Positions 1 through 9,126 of a stretch of 35,266 bases of DNA are shown in pieces. Numbering within the stretch: the stretch's first letter is position 1; every line of letters starts with the position of its first letter. Under the pieces are notes generated by a model. The model was not told the origin of the DNA. It was given only the letters and a program-made list of their open reading frames with translations, and did not search any database. The DNA lies in the NCBI GenBank assembly GCA_963741495.1, contig CAVUID010000016.1:1-35266 (forward strand), given 5' to 3'. The translations under genes and the position numbers were made by a program. The DNA is from Sulfurimicrobium sp963741495 (GTDB taxonomy: Bacteria > Pseudomonadota > Gammaproteobacteria > Burkholderiales > Sulfuricellaceae).

Positions 1-1
1 G

Positions 2-1368
2 CTGGAGTCGGCCGGCGAGGTGGCCCGCGAGCTGGCGGCGTTCGCCGCGGCGCGGCCACACGTGGCCACGGCCTACGCCCAGGTGGGCCGCACCGAGAGC
101 ACGCTGGCCAGCCTGCGCGAGTACACGGCGCCGAACGTGATCCGGCTGCGGGTGATCCTGCATCCCTCGCGCCACGGACGGCAGGACATGGAGGACGTGC
201 GGGCGGCCCTCGAGACGCGACTGACGCGTCTGCAGGGCAGCGTCTGGATCTTCAAGGACGAGGGCGTGGGCCTGCGCGAGGTGCTGGCGACCGGCGAGGC
301 TCCGTTCACCCTCGGCGTGGTGGCCGAGCACCCCGACGACGCGCTGCGCGTGGTGCAGGAGATCCTGCCCCGGCTCGCCGCGGTGCCGGGGCTGACCGAC
401 CTGGAGATGGATCGCGTCCTGGGCAATCCCACCCTCGAGGTGACCATCGACCGCGAGCAGGCGCTGCGCTACGGCCTCGAGCCCGAGTTCGTGGCCCGCG
501 AGCTGCGCAACCGCATCCAGGGTACCGTCGCCACCACCTACAACGAGATCGACCAGCGCGTCGACATCGCCGTCCGCCTGCCGCGCGACATCCGCATGGA
601 CCTCGACCTGGTGCTGGCCTCGCCGCTCGAGCTGCCAGGCGGCCGCACCGTCACCCTCGGCACCTTCGTCTCGCGCACCCTCGACCGGCCGGTCCGCGAG
701 ATCGTCCGGCGCGACCAGCGGCGGCAGATCACCATCTCCGGCGACGTGCAGGGCCGCGGCGTCGACGAGGTCTGGGACGATGTGCGCCCCGTGCTCGGCC
801 GGCGTCGCCGCCCCCGGCCGGCCTGAGCTTCGTGACCGGCGGCGAGCAGGAGGAGATCACCCGCAGCTTCCGCGACCTGGGCTGGGCGCTGCTGCTGTCG
901 CTGGTGCTGGTGTACATGATCCTGGCCGCGCAGTTCGAGAGCTTCCTGGACCCGCTGATCATCGCCGCGGTGCTGCCGATCGGCGTCATGGGCGGCATCA
1001 TCGCCCTCCTGATGACCGGCCAGACCCTGAACATCATGTCGCTGATCGGCCTCATCGCGCTCATCGGCATCGCGGTCAACGACGCCATCGTCAAGGTGGA
1101 CACCATCCGGCGGCTGCGCGCGCAGGACGGGCTGCCGCTGCGCGAGTCCATCCTGGAGGCCGGCCGCCTGCGCTTCCGGCCGATCATGATGAACACCTGG
1201 ACCACGGTGCTCGGCCTCGCGCCCATGGCCGTGGGCGTGGGCACCGGCGAGCAGATCCAGCGGCCGCTGTCGATCGTGATCATGGGCGGCCTGACCCTGG
1301 CCACCATCCTGACCCTGTACCTGACGCCGGTGATCTACGAACTGGCGCACCGGAAGGAACGGTCGTGA
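2..1368 (+). CDS. RND efflux permease, 3' part, frameshifted
   Basis: This is the C-terminal half of an inner-membrane RND (AcrB/HAE-like) proton-driven efflux permease. The frame is open at the window edge, so the N-terminal half is missing. The first ~265 residues are periplasmic porter/docking sequence (for example YTAPNVIRLRVIL). The rest is the second membrane half, with LVYMILAAQFESF and the conserved helix motif GIAVNDAIVKVDTIRR, ending YLTPVIYELAH. The frame changes by -1 between about 790 and 825: the upstream frame reads through DVWDDVRPVL-like sequence (…EVWDDVRPVL) and the downstream frame resumes at PAGLSFVTGGEQEE. The stop TGA overlaps the start GTG of the next permease, so the two are co-translated. 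Substrate cannot be told from sequence. The family call is certain. Whether the frame change is a mutation or a sequencing error is not known. Confidence 0.85.
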   Translation, partial: GVGRRGGPRAGGVRRGAATRGHGLRPGGPHREHAGQPARVHGAERDPAAGDPASLAPRTAGHGGRAGGPRDATDASAGQRLDLQGRGRGPARGAGDRRGSVHPRRGGRAPRRRAARGAGDPAPARRGAGADRPGDGSRPGQSHPRGDHRPRAGAALRPRARVRGPRAAQPHPGYRRHHLQRDRPARRHRRPPAARHPHGPRPGAGLAARAARRPHRHPRHLRLAHPRPAGPRDRPARPAAADHHLRRRAGPRRRRGLGRCAPRARPASPPPAGLSFVTGGEQEEITRSFRDLGWALLLSLVLVYMILAAQFESFLDPLIIAAVLPIGVMGGIIALLMTGQTLNIMSLIGLIALIGIAVNDAIVKVDTIRRLRAQDGLPLRESILEAGRLRFRPIMMNTWTTVLGLAPMAVGVGTGEQIQRPLSIVIMGGLTLATILTLYLTPVIYELAHRKERS

Positions 1369-4300
1369 TCCGCTTCTGGGTCGACCATCCGGTGGCGACG
1401 TGGATGGTGTTCGCCGGTCTGATGATCTGCGGCCTCTACGCCCTGCCGCGCCTCGATTTCGAGGCGATGCCGGAGACCGACCTGCCCAAGCTGACCATCA
1501 CCACCTCCTGGCCGGGCGCGTCGCCGAGCGCCGTGCAGCGCTCGGTGACCCTGCCCATCGAGGAGGCCGCGGCGCAGTGCCACGGCGTGGAGGACATCGA
1601 GTCGACCTCCCGCCACGGCCGCTCCACGGTCGAGGTGAGCTTCGTGCGCGACCAGGACATCGAGTTCGCGCGACTCGAGCTGAGCGAGCACCTCGGCGCC
1701 GTCCGCCGCAACCTGCCGGCGCGGGCCAGCCAGCCCGTGATCGTGCCCGAGGTGCCCGAGCAGATCCAGGTGGAAGAGTTCTTCTCGGTGAGCCTCATCT
1801 CGTCCTTGCCGCCGAACGAGCTGCGCGAGGCGGCCGAGGACTGGGTGGTGCCCCGGTTCCTGGCCATCCCCGGCGTGGCCGACGCGGAACTGCGCGGCGG
1901 CGCGCGCCCGGTCCTGCACATCCGCCTCGATCTCGAGCGGCTCGAACGCCACGGCCTCACGGCCGACGCCGTCTGGCAGCGGATCGATGCCCTCGACGGC
2001 GTGGTCCCGGCCGGCGCGGTGCGGCGCGCCGGGCAGGAACTGACCGTCACCGTCCACGACTCGGTGACCGTGCCCATGCTCGAGCACGCGGTCCTGGCCA
2101 ACCTCGGCGGCCAGACCATCACCCTCGACCGCGTCGCCACGGTGGAGCGCGGCTTCGAGGATGTCGTCTACTTCCGGCGCATCAACGGCGACAACGTGAT
2201 CTCGATGATCATCACCAAGCGCAGTGGCGAGAACTCGGTCGCGGTGAGCCGCCGCCTGCGCGAGGCGCTGCCGGAGATCGCCGGTTCGCTCCCCTTCGCG
2301 GTGCGCTTCGACGTCGAGCAGGACGAGGGCGAGGACCTCGAGAACAAGCTGCAGGAACTGGCCTACCGGTCCTGGCGATCATGGCCCTGCTCTTCGTGCT
2401 GCTGGTGGTGGCCTTGCGGCGGGTGCGGCTGGTGGCGATCGTCATCAGCTCTATCGTCTTCGCGCTGTTGATCTGCCTGAGCCTGTTCTACTTCTTCGGC
2501 ATCTCGGTGAACTTCATCACCATCAGCGGACTGACCATCTGCTTCGGCATGCTGCTGGACAACAGCATCCTGGTGCTCGACTCCGTCCACCGCCACCTCA
2601 CCCGCCGCGGCACCGCTGCGCCCCGCGCGGCCCTGATCGCCGGCACCAGCGAGGTGGTCTTCCCGATCATGGCCACCACCCTGACCACGGTGGTGGCCTT
2701 CCTCTCGTTCATCTACATGACGGGACGACTCGCGCTCTTCTACGTGCCCCTGGCGATCAGCGTGTCGTTCGCCATGCTGGCCTCGGTCTTCGTCGCCTTC
2801 TGCTGGATGCCCGTCGCCCTGCGCAGCACGGCCGAGCGGATCCGCGCGGGCGGGGCGGTCGGCAGCGGGGACGACGACGAGTTCAGCCACGCCGGCTGGG
2901 CCCTGCTCTGGCGCTGGGGCCTGGTGACGCTGCTGCTCGCGGGCGCGGCCGTGGCGGGCATCGCCCTCGCGCCGGGCGCCACCAGCCTGCGCGACCTCGG
3001 CCCCTGGCTCGGCGGCGCCGCGGCCGTGCTGCTCGGCGTCGGTGCCTTCGTCAGCTTCGTCGAGCGCATCACCCTGTTCAATCTCCGCCGCTGGTACGTG
3101 CCGCTGCTGCTGCTGGCCGCCCTGTTCGCCGGTTCCTGGTGGGCGTTCGGCCACAAGGTGACCAAGGGCGGCTTCTGGCAGCCGAGTTCGCAGGAGTATC
3201 TGCGGCTCTACCTGGAACGTCCGGTGGGCACCGACGTCGTGCTCGCCAGCGAGACCATGAAGCTCTTCGAGGCCGAGCTCCTGCCGTTGCCCGAGCACGT
3301 GCAGATGCGGGTCGATTGCTTCGAGAACTGGGCCTACATGCAAGTGGAGTTCGAGGCGGACGAGGTCCTCTACTCGTCCTATCCGGAACTCTACCGCAAC
3401 AAGCTCATCGTGCTGGCCGAGGAACTAGGCGGCATGTTCATCTTCGTCGGCGGCTTCGGCGACCCCTACCTGAAGGGCGGCCGCGGCGGCATGATGAACA
3501 ACTCGACCATCCGCCTCGATGGCTACAACAGCAAGGAACTGAAGCAGATCAGCGACGGCATCGTGGCCCGGCTGGAGCGCAACCGCCGCGCGCGCAACGT
3601 GATGCTGGCCAGCGGCGACCAGTTCGAGCGCGCCGGCACCGACGAGACGGTCGTGGTCATCCGCCGCGACGTCCTGGCGCAGCACCGGCTCTCCGTCGCG
3701 GAGGTGACGGGCCACCTGCGCCGGCTGCTGGGCATCGACACGCCGTGGCACATGATCGTCGAGGGCGAGGACAAGCAGATCCAGCTCAGCTTCGCCGACG
3801 CCGACGAGATCCAGTATGGCGCCGTGCTCGGCAAGACCATGACCACCAGCCGCGGCGAGAAGGTCCGCCTCGGCGACCTGGTGACCCTGTCCACCCGGGC
3901 CGAGCTGACGGCCATCACCCGCAAGGACCAGCGGTACAGCCAGCGCATCAACTGGGAGTTCATCGGCACCGACCGCATGCGCCAGAGCTTCATCAAGGAC
4001 ATCATCGCCGGCCTGCAGCTGCCGTACGGCTACTCGGCGGAGGACGTCAGCGGCCAGCAGATCAGCGAGGAGGAGGAAGAGGAGCTCACGCGCCTGCTCC
4101 TGCTCACCGTCCTGTTCATCTACATGACCCTCGCGGCGCTCACCGAGAGCTTGGCGCTGCCGCTGCTGATCATGCTCGCCGTGCCGATGGCCCTGGTCGG
4201 CGTGGTCGGCGTCTTCTGGGCCGACGGGTCCGCCTTCGACACCTCGGCCCAGATCGGGCTCATCCTGATGTTCGGCGTCGTGGTGAACAACGCCATCCTG

Positions 4301-4741
4301 CTGGTGAACCGCTACCGCTTGCTGATCCGCGAGCAGATCGCCGATCGCGGCCTCGCGGCGCTGACGCGCGAGGCGCGGCGCCCCGGCGGCCTCGACCTCT
4401 GGCCGCTGGCGCCCGCGTTGCGCCATGAGCTGCTGCGCGATGCGGTCGTCGCCGGTACGCGCATCCAGATGCGGTCCATCTTGCTCACCAGCGGCACCAC
4501 CATCATCGGCATGCTGCCTCTCCTCTACCAGGTCGAGCAGCGCCACGGCGGGGCCAAGGACATCTGGGAGAACCTCGCCCTCGCCAGCGTCGGCGGTCTG
4601 ACCAGCAGCACGGTGCTGATCCTCGGCTGCCTGCCGCCGCTCTACTGGGCCTGCACCCGGTTCGGCTGGGCGCTGGCCGGTTGGTGGCAGCGCCGGCGCA
4701 CTCCACGCCCCGTCGTCACCCCGGAATTCGGGGACGTCTGA
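1365..4741 (+). CDS. RND efflux permease, frameshifted near 2370
   Basis: This is a second, nearly full-length RND permease of about 1125 residues, starting at GTG 1365 inside the stop of the previous gene. The N-terminal membrane helix (VATWMVFAGLMICGLYALP) leads into a porter domain with SWPGASPSAVQRSV. The TM4 motif is GMLLDNSILVLDSVHR, with Asp present and Asn in the second acidic position. The second-half motif is NNAILLVNRYR. The frame changes by -1 near 2365-2375, in the loop just before VLAIMALLFVLLVV; both sides are convincing RND sequence. Unusually, between the first and second membrane halves (about residues 500-590) there are extra hydrophobic stretches (GLVTLLLAGAAVAGIALA; GGAAAVLLGVGAFVSFV) not expected in AcrB. 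Two tandem permeases suggest a heteromeric pump or a duplicated pair. No adaptor or outer-membrane channel gene is in the window. Confidence 0.88.
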
Positions 4742-4753
4742 CCCCGGCGCCTG
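4739..4753. other. Probable chimeric join A/B
   Basis: The RND stop codon is at 4739-4741. Within about ten bases the sequence is already reading the C-terminal codons of an isoprenyl transferase (from about 4751) whose first ~90% is absent. GC content and protein style also change here. The exact base cannot be fixed from one sequence. Confidence 0.7.
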
Positions 4754-4825
4754 GCTCTGGAAGAGTTCGGCCACCGCGAACGCCGCTACGGGAAAATTGC
4801 CCCGCCCGAGGAGCAGTCTGCTTGA
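4751..4825 (+). CDS. uppS: UppS (isoprenyl diphosphate synthase), last ~24 codons only
   Basis: One frame reads LALEEFGHRERRYGKIA and then PPEEQSA before a TGA stop at 4823-4825. This matches the characteristic C-terminal tail of undecaprenyl diphosphate synthase, which ends in an Ala-Leu-x-x-Phe helix and a basic RERRFG-type motif. UppS makes the lipid carrier for peptidoglycan. It commonly sits directly before cdsA, and here cdsA starts one base after its stop. The rest of the gene is missing because of the join immediately upstream. The fragment is short, so the identification leans on the tail motif plus the neighbour. Confidence 0.7.
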   Translation: MALEEFGHRERRYGKIAPPEEQSA

Positions 4826-4826
4826 T

Positions 4827-5645
4827 ATGTTGACACGCAGCCTGGTTGTCGTGGTGCTTTTACCCATTGGGCTGTTCATCATTTACCTTGGGGGCTGGTA
4901 TTTCACCCTGCTCATGGCCCTGGTCTTGAGCCTGGCCGCCCAGGAATATGTGAATCTCTTTCGCGCCGGCGGCTACCAGCCCTCCCTGGCCCTGGCAATT
5001 GCAGGCTCGTTGCTGTTTGTGTTCGGGCGAGCCTGGAATGAATTTGAAAGCGTCTCCTGGATTGCCAGCCTGCTGATCCTGGCGGCCATGGCCTATCACC
5101 TGGTGGCCTTCGAGCGTGGTCGTGACCAGGCAGCGACGGACTGGGGCGTGACTCTGGGGGGGATTTTTTATATCGGCTTTGTGGGCGCCTACCTGGTTTC
5201 CTTGCGCAATCTTCCGGAAGGATTATGGTGGACTTTGACGGTGCTCCCGGCGGTCTGGCTGGCCGACTCGGGCGCATACCTGATCGGGCGCAAGTTTGGG
5301 AAGCACAAGATGACCCCGCGCCTGAGCCCCAAGAAGTCGTGGGAAGGATATTTTGGTGGGATACTCTTCGCCACCCTCGGCACACCCTTGCTTTGCCTGC
5401 TCTGGCAGGTTTGGGCCGGGCCTGACAGCGCCGTCACCCCATTGCGAGGGGCGCTCCTGGGATTTGCGCTGGCGGTGATCACCATCCTGGGCGATCTGGG
5501 TGAAAGCATGATCAAACGCCAGGTTGGGATCAAAGATTCCAGCCATCTGCTGCCAGGGCATGGCGGCGCCTTCGACCGGATAGACTCCTGGCTGTGGGCT
5601 GGAGTGGTCGGCTATGGTTTAATCCTGCTCATGATCGGTGCTTAA
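4827..5645 (+). CDS. cdsA: Phosphatidate cytidylyltransferase (CDP-diglyceride synthase)
   Basis: CdsA is an integral membrane enzyme that makes CDP-diacylglycerol from CTP and phosphatidate, the branch point for bacterial phospholipids. The protein is about 272 residues and mostly hydrophobic helices. Near the C-terminus (about residues 227-253) it carries the full family signature SMIKRQVGIKDSSHLLPGH followed by GGAFDRID, including the metal- and substrate-binding Lys-Asp and Asp-Arg pairs. I chose ATG 4827: a GAGGAG ribosome site lies at about 4809-4814 and the upstream uppS frame stops at 4825. An in-frame TTG at 4797 would overlap uppS. The gene is intact, and the uppS-cdsA order is typical of bacterial envelope operons. 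Confidence 0.93.
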   Translation: MLTRSLVVVVLLPIGLFIIYLGGWYFTLLMALVLSLAAQEYVNLFRAGGYQPSLALAIAGSLLFVFGRAWNEFESVSWIASLLILAAMAYHLVAFERGRDQAATDWGVTLGGIFYIGFVGAYLVSLRNLPEGLWWTLTVLPAVWLADSGAYLIGRKFGKHKMTPRLSPKKSWEGYFGGILFATLGTPLLCLLWQVWAGPDSAVTPLRGALLGFALAVITILGDLGESMIKRQVGIKDSSHLLPGHGGAFDRIDSWLWAGVVGYGLILLMIGA

Positions 5646-5664
5646 TTTTTTTAAATTGGAGTTA

Positions 5665-5693
5665 TTGACACCTATTCACGAACATGGTATGAT
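5665..5693 (+). promoter_or_regulatory. Sigma-70-type promoter for the metK leader
   Basis: A perfect -35 box TTGACA (5665-5670) is followed by a 17-base spacer and the -10 box TATGAT (5688-5693). Transcription should begin near 5700, about 28 bases before the SAM riboswitch. Confidence 0.75.
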
Positions 5694-5727
5694 TTTGCCC
5701 GCAAATTGAATAGCCCCTTGAGCGGCG

Positions 5728-5831
<104 letters not shown>

Positions 5832-5851
5832 GGTGACTTTGAAATATATCG

Positions 5852-5893
5852 TTTTGCCCTTTCACGATTAGCGGAAGGGGCAAAATTTTTTTT
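5852..5893 (+). terminator. Riboswitch-controlled intrinsic terminator
   Basis: TTTTGCCCTTTC (5852-5863) pairs with GGAAGGGGCAAAA (about 5873-5885), giving a stem of about 12 bp with one G-T wobble. It runs into eight or nine T residues ending at 5893, eleven bases before the metK ribosome site region. It is the expression platform of the SAM riboswitch. Confidence 0.85.
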
Positions 5894-5908
5894 CATAGGA
5901 GACCCTTG

Positions 5909-7120
5909 ATGACCAATACCTTTATGAATTCCGCCAGCCTGATGTTCACCTCCGAATCTGTGACTGAGGGCCATCCCGACAAGCTATGCGACCAGATCAG
6001 TGATGCTGTGCTGGATGCTTGCCTGGAACAAGATCCCATCTCCCGAGTAGCTTGCGAGACTGCAACCAAGACCGGCTATGTCATGCTCTTGGGTGAAATC
6101 ACCACGCGCGCCCAGGTCAACTTTGACGATCTGGTGCGCCGGGTGATCAACGAAATTGGCTATGACGACAGCGCAAAGGGCATGGATGGCAATACCTGCG
6201 GTGTGCTGGTATCCATTGCCAAGCAATCGGGCGATATTGCCATGGGTGTGAATAAGGCCCTGGAAGCCAAGACCGGCGAGATGACCGATGCAGAAGTTGA
6301 GGCGATTGGCGCCGGCGATCAGGGAATGATGTTCGGGTTTGCCTGCAATGAGACCCCGGCTCTGATGCCCATGCCGATTTACCTGGCGCACAAGCTGGCC
6401 CGCCAGATGAGCGTGTTGCGCAAGAATGGTACCCTGTCCTGGTTGCGGCCGGACGGCAAAACCCAGGTGACAGTTGAGTACAGCTATGGCAAACCCAAGC
6501 GGGTAGATACGGTCTTGGTCAGCACGCAGCACGCCCCGGAGGTCTCTCAGGAGCAGATCCGCGCCGCGATCATCGAGCATGTGATCAAGCCGGTATTGCC
6601 GGCGGAAATGGTCGATGACCAGATGAAAATTTATGTCAACCCGACCGGTCGTTTTGTCATCGGCGGTCCACAGGGTGACGCTGGTGTGACCGGGCGCAAG
6701 ATCATCGTGGATACTTACGGTGGTATGGGCCGGCATGGCGGCGGCGCTTTCAGTGGAAAAGATCCCACCAAGGTGGATCGTTCGGCTGCCTATGCGGCGC
6801 GCTGGGCTGCAAAGAATATTGTTGCCGCCGGCCTGGCAGAGCGTGTCGAGATCCAGGTGGCTTATGCCATCGGGGTGGCGCACCCGCTCAGCATCAATGT
6901 CGAAACCTTTGGCACGGGTGCGATCTCCGACGAGAAGATTGCCCAGCTGGTGGCCGAGCACTTCGACCTGCGCCCTGGTGCGATCATCCGCGATTTAGAC
7001 CTGCGCCGTCCAATCTACCGGCAGACGGCTGCCTACGGTCATTTCGGTCGCGACGATGTGCAGCTGCCCTGGGAGCAAACCAACAAAGCCGACATGTTGC
7101 GTAAGGCTGCCGGGCTTTAG
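5909..7120 (+). CDS. metK: S-adenosylmethionine synthetase
   Basis: MetK is a cytosolic enzyme that makes SAM from methionine and ATP. The 403-residue protein is intact and normal in length. It shows SESVTEGHPDKLCDQISD (ATP/metal site, GHPDK at residues 21-25), the GAGDQGMMFGFA hexapeptide region, the glycine-rich loop GGGAFSGKDPTKVDRS and a terminal PWEQTNKAD. ATG 5909 is preceded by ATAGGAG at 5895-5901; a TTG three bases upstream is in frame but less likely. Expression is controlled by the upstream SAM riboswitch and terminator. The gene is convergent with the cytochrome operon and separated from it by a strong bidirectional terminator. Confidence 0.97.
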   Translation: MTNTFMNSASLMFTSESVTEGHPDKLCDQISDAVLDACLEQDPISRVACETATKTGYVMLLGEITTRAQVNFDDLVRRVINEIGYDDSAKGMDGNTCGVLVSIAKQSGDIAMGVNKALEAKTGEMTDAEVEAIGAGDQGMMFGFACNETPALMPMPIYLAHKLARQMSVLRKNGTLSWLRPDGKTQVTVEYSYGKPKRVDTVLVSTQHAPEVSQEQIRAAIIEHVIKPVLPAEMVDDQMKIYVNPTGRFVIGGPQGDAGVTGRKIIVDTYGGMGRHGGGAFSGKDPTKVDRSAAYAARWAAKNIVAAGLAERVEIQVAYAIGVAHPLSINVETFGTGAISDEKIAQLVAEHFDLRPGAIIRDLDLRRPIYRQTAAYGHFGRDDVQLPWEQTNKADMLRKAAGL

Positions 7121-7141
7121 CCCTTTGTTTATCTGATGAAT

Positions 7142-7180
7142 AAAAACACATCCCGCACAAGCTGTGCGGGATGTGTTTTT
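7142..7180. terminator. Perfect bidirectional intrinsic terminator
   Basis: An 18-bp perfect inverted repeat (7142-7159 and 7163-7180) has a 3-base loop. The arms begin with AAAAA and end with TTTTT, so transcripts from either side end in a stem plus U-run. It serves metK on the plus strand and the cytochrome operon on the minus strand. Confidence 0.92.
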
Positions 7181-7205
7181 TATAGGAGTTAACTAGACCA
7201 GCCGT

Positions 7206-8452
7206 TTACGGGGTTGTGGTGCCCGTGATTGGCAGCGTAGCGGTTAAGGGGAGTGTGCCGGTGACGGTTTGGGTGGCGGTGATCAACGCCGGTTCGGGGA
7301 TTGTCCCAGGCAGGGTGGCGCTGGCAGCTTCGGCAGCCGTGTTGGGCGCGCCGCCCACAACCCATAACTGGAAGAGTTCGATGATTTCTGGCTTGAGCGC
7401 CCTGGTTGGCGGCATCGGCCCCCCGGCTTCGATCTCCTGCCGGTTGATCATCAGGATCAGGTTTGAGTTGAGGTCGCCGGCGATGACGTTCGGTGTATGA
7501 TCGCCGGTGGTCATGGTCTCATTGTAGTCCCGCATCAGGTAATTGTTATTCTTCTTCCCGGGGCGGTGGCACGAGACGCAATAGCGTTTGACCAGCGGGG
7601 CGATATGAACTTCGTAGGACGGCACTTCCCCAGCGGCCAGGACCGGGATGGCGGCTGCCTGGGCTGCCTCCGCCGGCAGTTCGACGCGATCATCCCAGGT
7701 ATAGCGCATAAAAGTGACGATGTAATCGATCTCGCTGGCGCTTAGCTCGCCGCCGAAGCCTTTTCCAAAGGGCGGCATGCCCAGGTTGGGCTGCCCGTAA
7801 TTGATGATCTCATAGAAGGTTTCATCCGTGCGGGTGTACATCTCGTCCTGGCTGTTGATGGGCTTTACGATCACGCCCTCCAGACCTTCCACGCCCTTGA
7901 TCTCACCCCCCTCGCCCTCTGCGCCATGGCATTCAACACAGTGAACGCTGTACAGATCGCGTGCCCAGGCTGATTTGTTCGGAGATAGAGCCGGCAACTT
8001 CGACTTCCTCCTGGGCGGGCGTAGTCACCACTGCCCGGACGGTCAGCGCTGCCATCATCAGAACAATTGCCGTAATCACGATGATCCCAAAGCGGCGTTT
8101 GCTGAAATGCCGGTAGGGGTTGCGGTCAATGAAAGGCAGGAAGAACAACAGCCCGCACCAGGATGCCTGGAACAACGACGGTTCCCACCCATTCGATTGC
8201 GCCAGGGAAGAACTTGAGCATCTCGAACAGCCATAAGAAGTACCATTCCGGGCGCGGAACATACGAGGTATCGCTCGGGTCTGCCTTGGGTTCAGTGGCA
8301 ACGCCGAGGAAAGTTGCCAATCCGATCAGCAGCAGGAAGATGGAAAAGCTGATCAGCGCATCTTTGAAAATGATATCCGGGTAGAACTTGACCCCCTTTT
8401 GCTTGGCCTTGTAATATTTTTCCAGAGAAGATTTCTTTTGCTCTTCGTTCAC
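7206..8452 (-). CDS. qcrC: Cytochrome b subunit IV fused to di-heme cytochrome c (QcrC-like), frameshifted twice
   Basis: This is the third subunit of a quinol:cytochrome c reductase, about 415 residues, read from GTG 8452 with a GGGAGG ribosome site. The N-terminal part resembles subunit IV/PetD: PDIIFKDALISF, then PEWYFLWLFEMLKFFPG (the quinol-site PEWY motif), then GLLFFLPFIDRNPYRHF and a further helix. The C-terminal part is a periplasmic cytochrome c region with two CxxCH haem sites, CVECH and CVSCH, and a Thr/Pro-rich tail. Two +1 frame changes (near 8150 and near 7980) split it into three open frames, but the pieces join without loss of conserved sequence. Fusion of subunit IV to cytochrome c is known from the QcrC of Bacillus; the second haem resembles the di-haem type. 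Confidence 0.85.
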
Positions 8453-8464
8453 GATGCGCCTCCC

Positions 8465-9124
8465 TCAGTCTTCCTTGTCGGGGATACTGCTGATCCCGAC
8501 GCGGATGAGCAGGTACATGTGGATCCCGATCATGGTCAGAATCACTGCTGGAAGAACCCAGATATGCACAGAGAAGAAGCGAATCAGGGTTACACCGCTC
8601 ACATCCGGCCCGCCGCGCAGCACCTGCGTGATGAATTCGCCGATAAAGGGAACCGTCCCGGCGATTTCAGTGCCAACGGTGGTTGCCCAATAAGCTTTTT
8701 GATTCCAGGGCAGCAGGTAACCGGTGAAGCCCATCCCGAGCGTGGCAAGCAGCAGGACAACGCCGGTTAGCCAGGTCAGCTCGCGCGGATATTTGTAGGA
8801 GGCAAAGACGAAGGTGCGGATCATGTGGGCAAAGACAAATATCACCATCAGTGTGGCGCCCCAGTGATGCATACCGCGAATCAGCCAGCCATAGGCGACT
8901 TCATTCATGATGTACTGGATGCTGTCATAAGCCGAATCGGGCGAGGGTACGTAATAGATGGTGAGGAAGATACCGGTGATCGCCTGCATGGCGAACAGAA
9001 ACAGGCTGGCGCTGCCCAGGGTGAACCACCAGTTAACCTTGGGCACCTTGCGATCCAGGACGGTGCTGTAGATCGTATTCAGGCCTAAACGTTCATCTAA
9101 CCATTTGAAGACTTTTTCTGCCAT
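8465..9124 (-). CDS. qcrB: Cytochrome b6-type subunit of bc complex
   Basis: This 219-residue, four-helix membrane subunit holds the two b haems of a quinol-oxidising bc complex. Histidine ligands are visible in helix 2 (MHHWGATLMVIFVFAHMIR) and helix 4 (VHIWVLPAVILTMIGIHMY). The 14-residue gap between the helix-4 histidines is the b6 pattern. The split b6/subunit IV organisation fits the next gene. Thr35 (WWFTLG) occupies the place of the cysteine that attaches the extra c-type haem in b6f complexes. The gene is intact, starts at ATG 9124 two bases after the Rieske stop, and is co-transcribed with both neighbours. Confidence 0.93.
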   Translation of the reverse strand: MAEKVFKWLDERLGLNTIYSTVLDRKVPKVNWWFTLGSASLFLFAMQAITGIFLTIYYVPSPDSAYDSIQYIMNEVAYGWLIRGMHHWGATLMVIFVFAHMIRTFVFASYKYPRELTWLTGVVLLLATLGMGFTGYLLPWNQKAYWATTVGTEIAGTVPFIGEFITQVLRGGPDVSGVTLIRFFSVHIWVLPAVILTMIGIHMYLLIRVGISSIPDKED

Positions 9125-9126
9125 GG

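Noticed and set aside
2363..4882. Long minus-strand open frames opposite the RND genes (for example 3425-4882)
   Set aside because: They are shadows in very GC-rich DNA. The plus strand encodes clear RND motifs, and the minus-strand proteins are low-complexity with many His, Gln and Arg.
5984..6961. 325-codon minus-strand frame opposite metK
   Set aside because: Antisense shadow of an intact, highly conserved metK.
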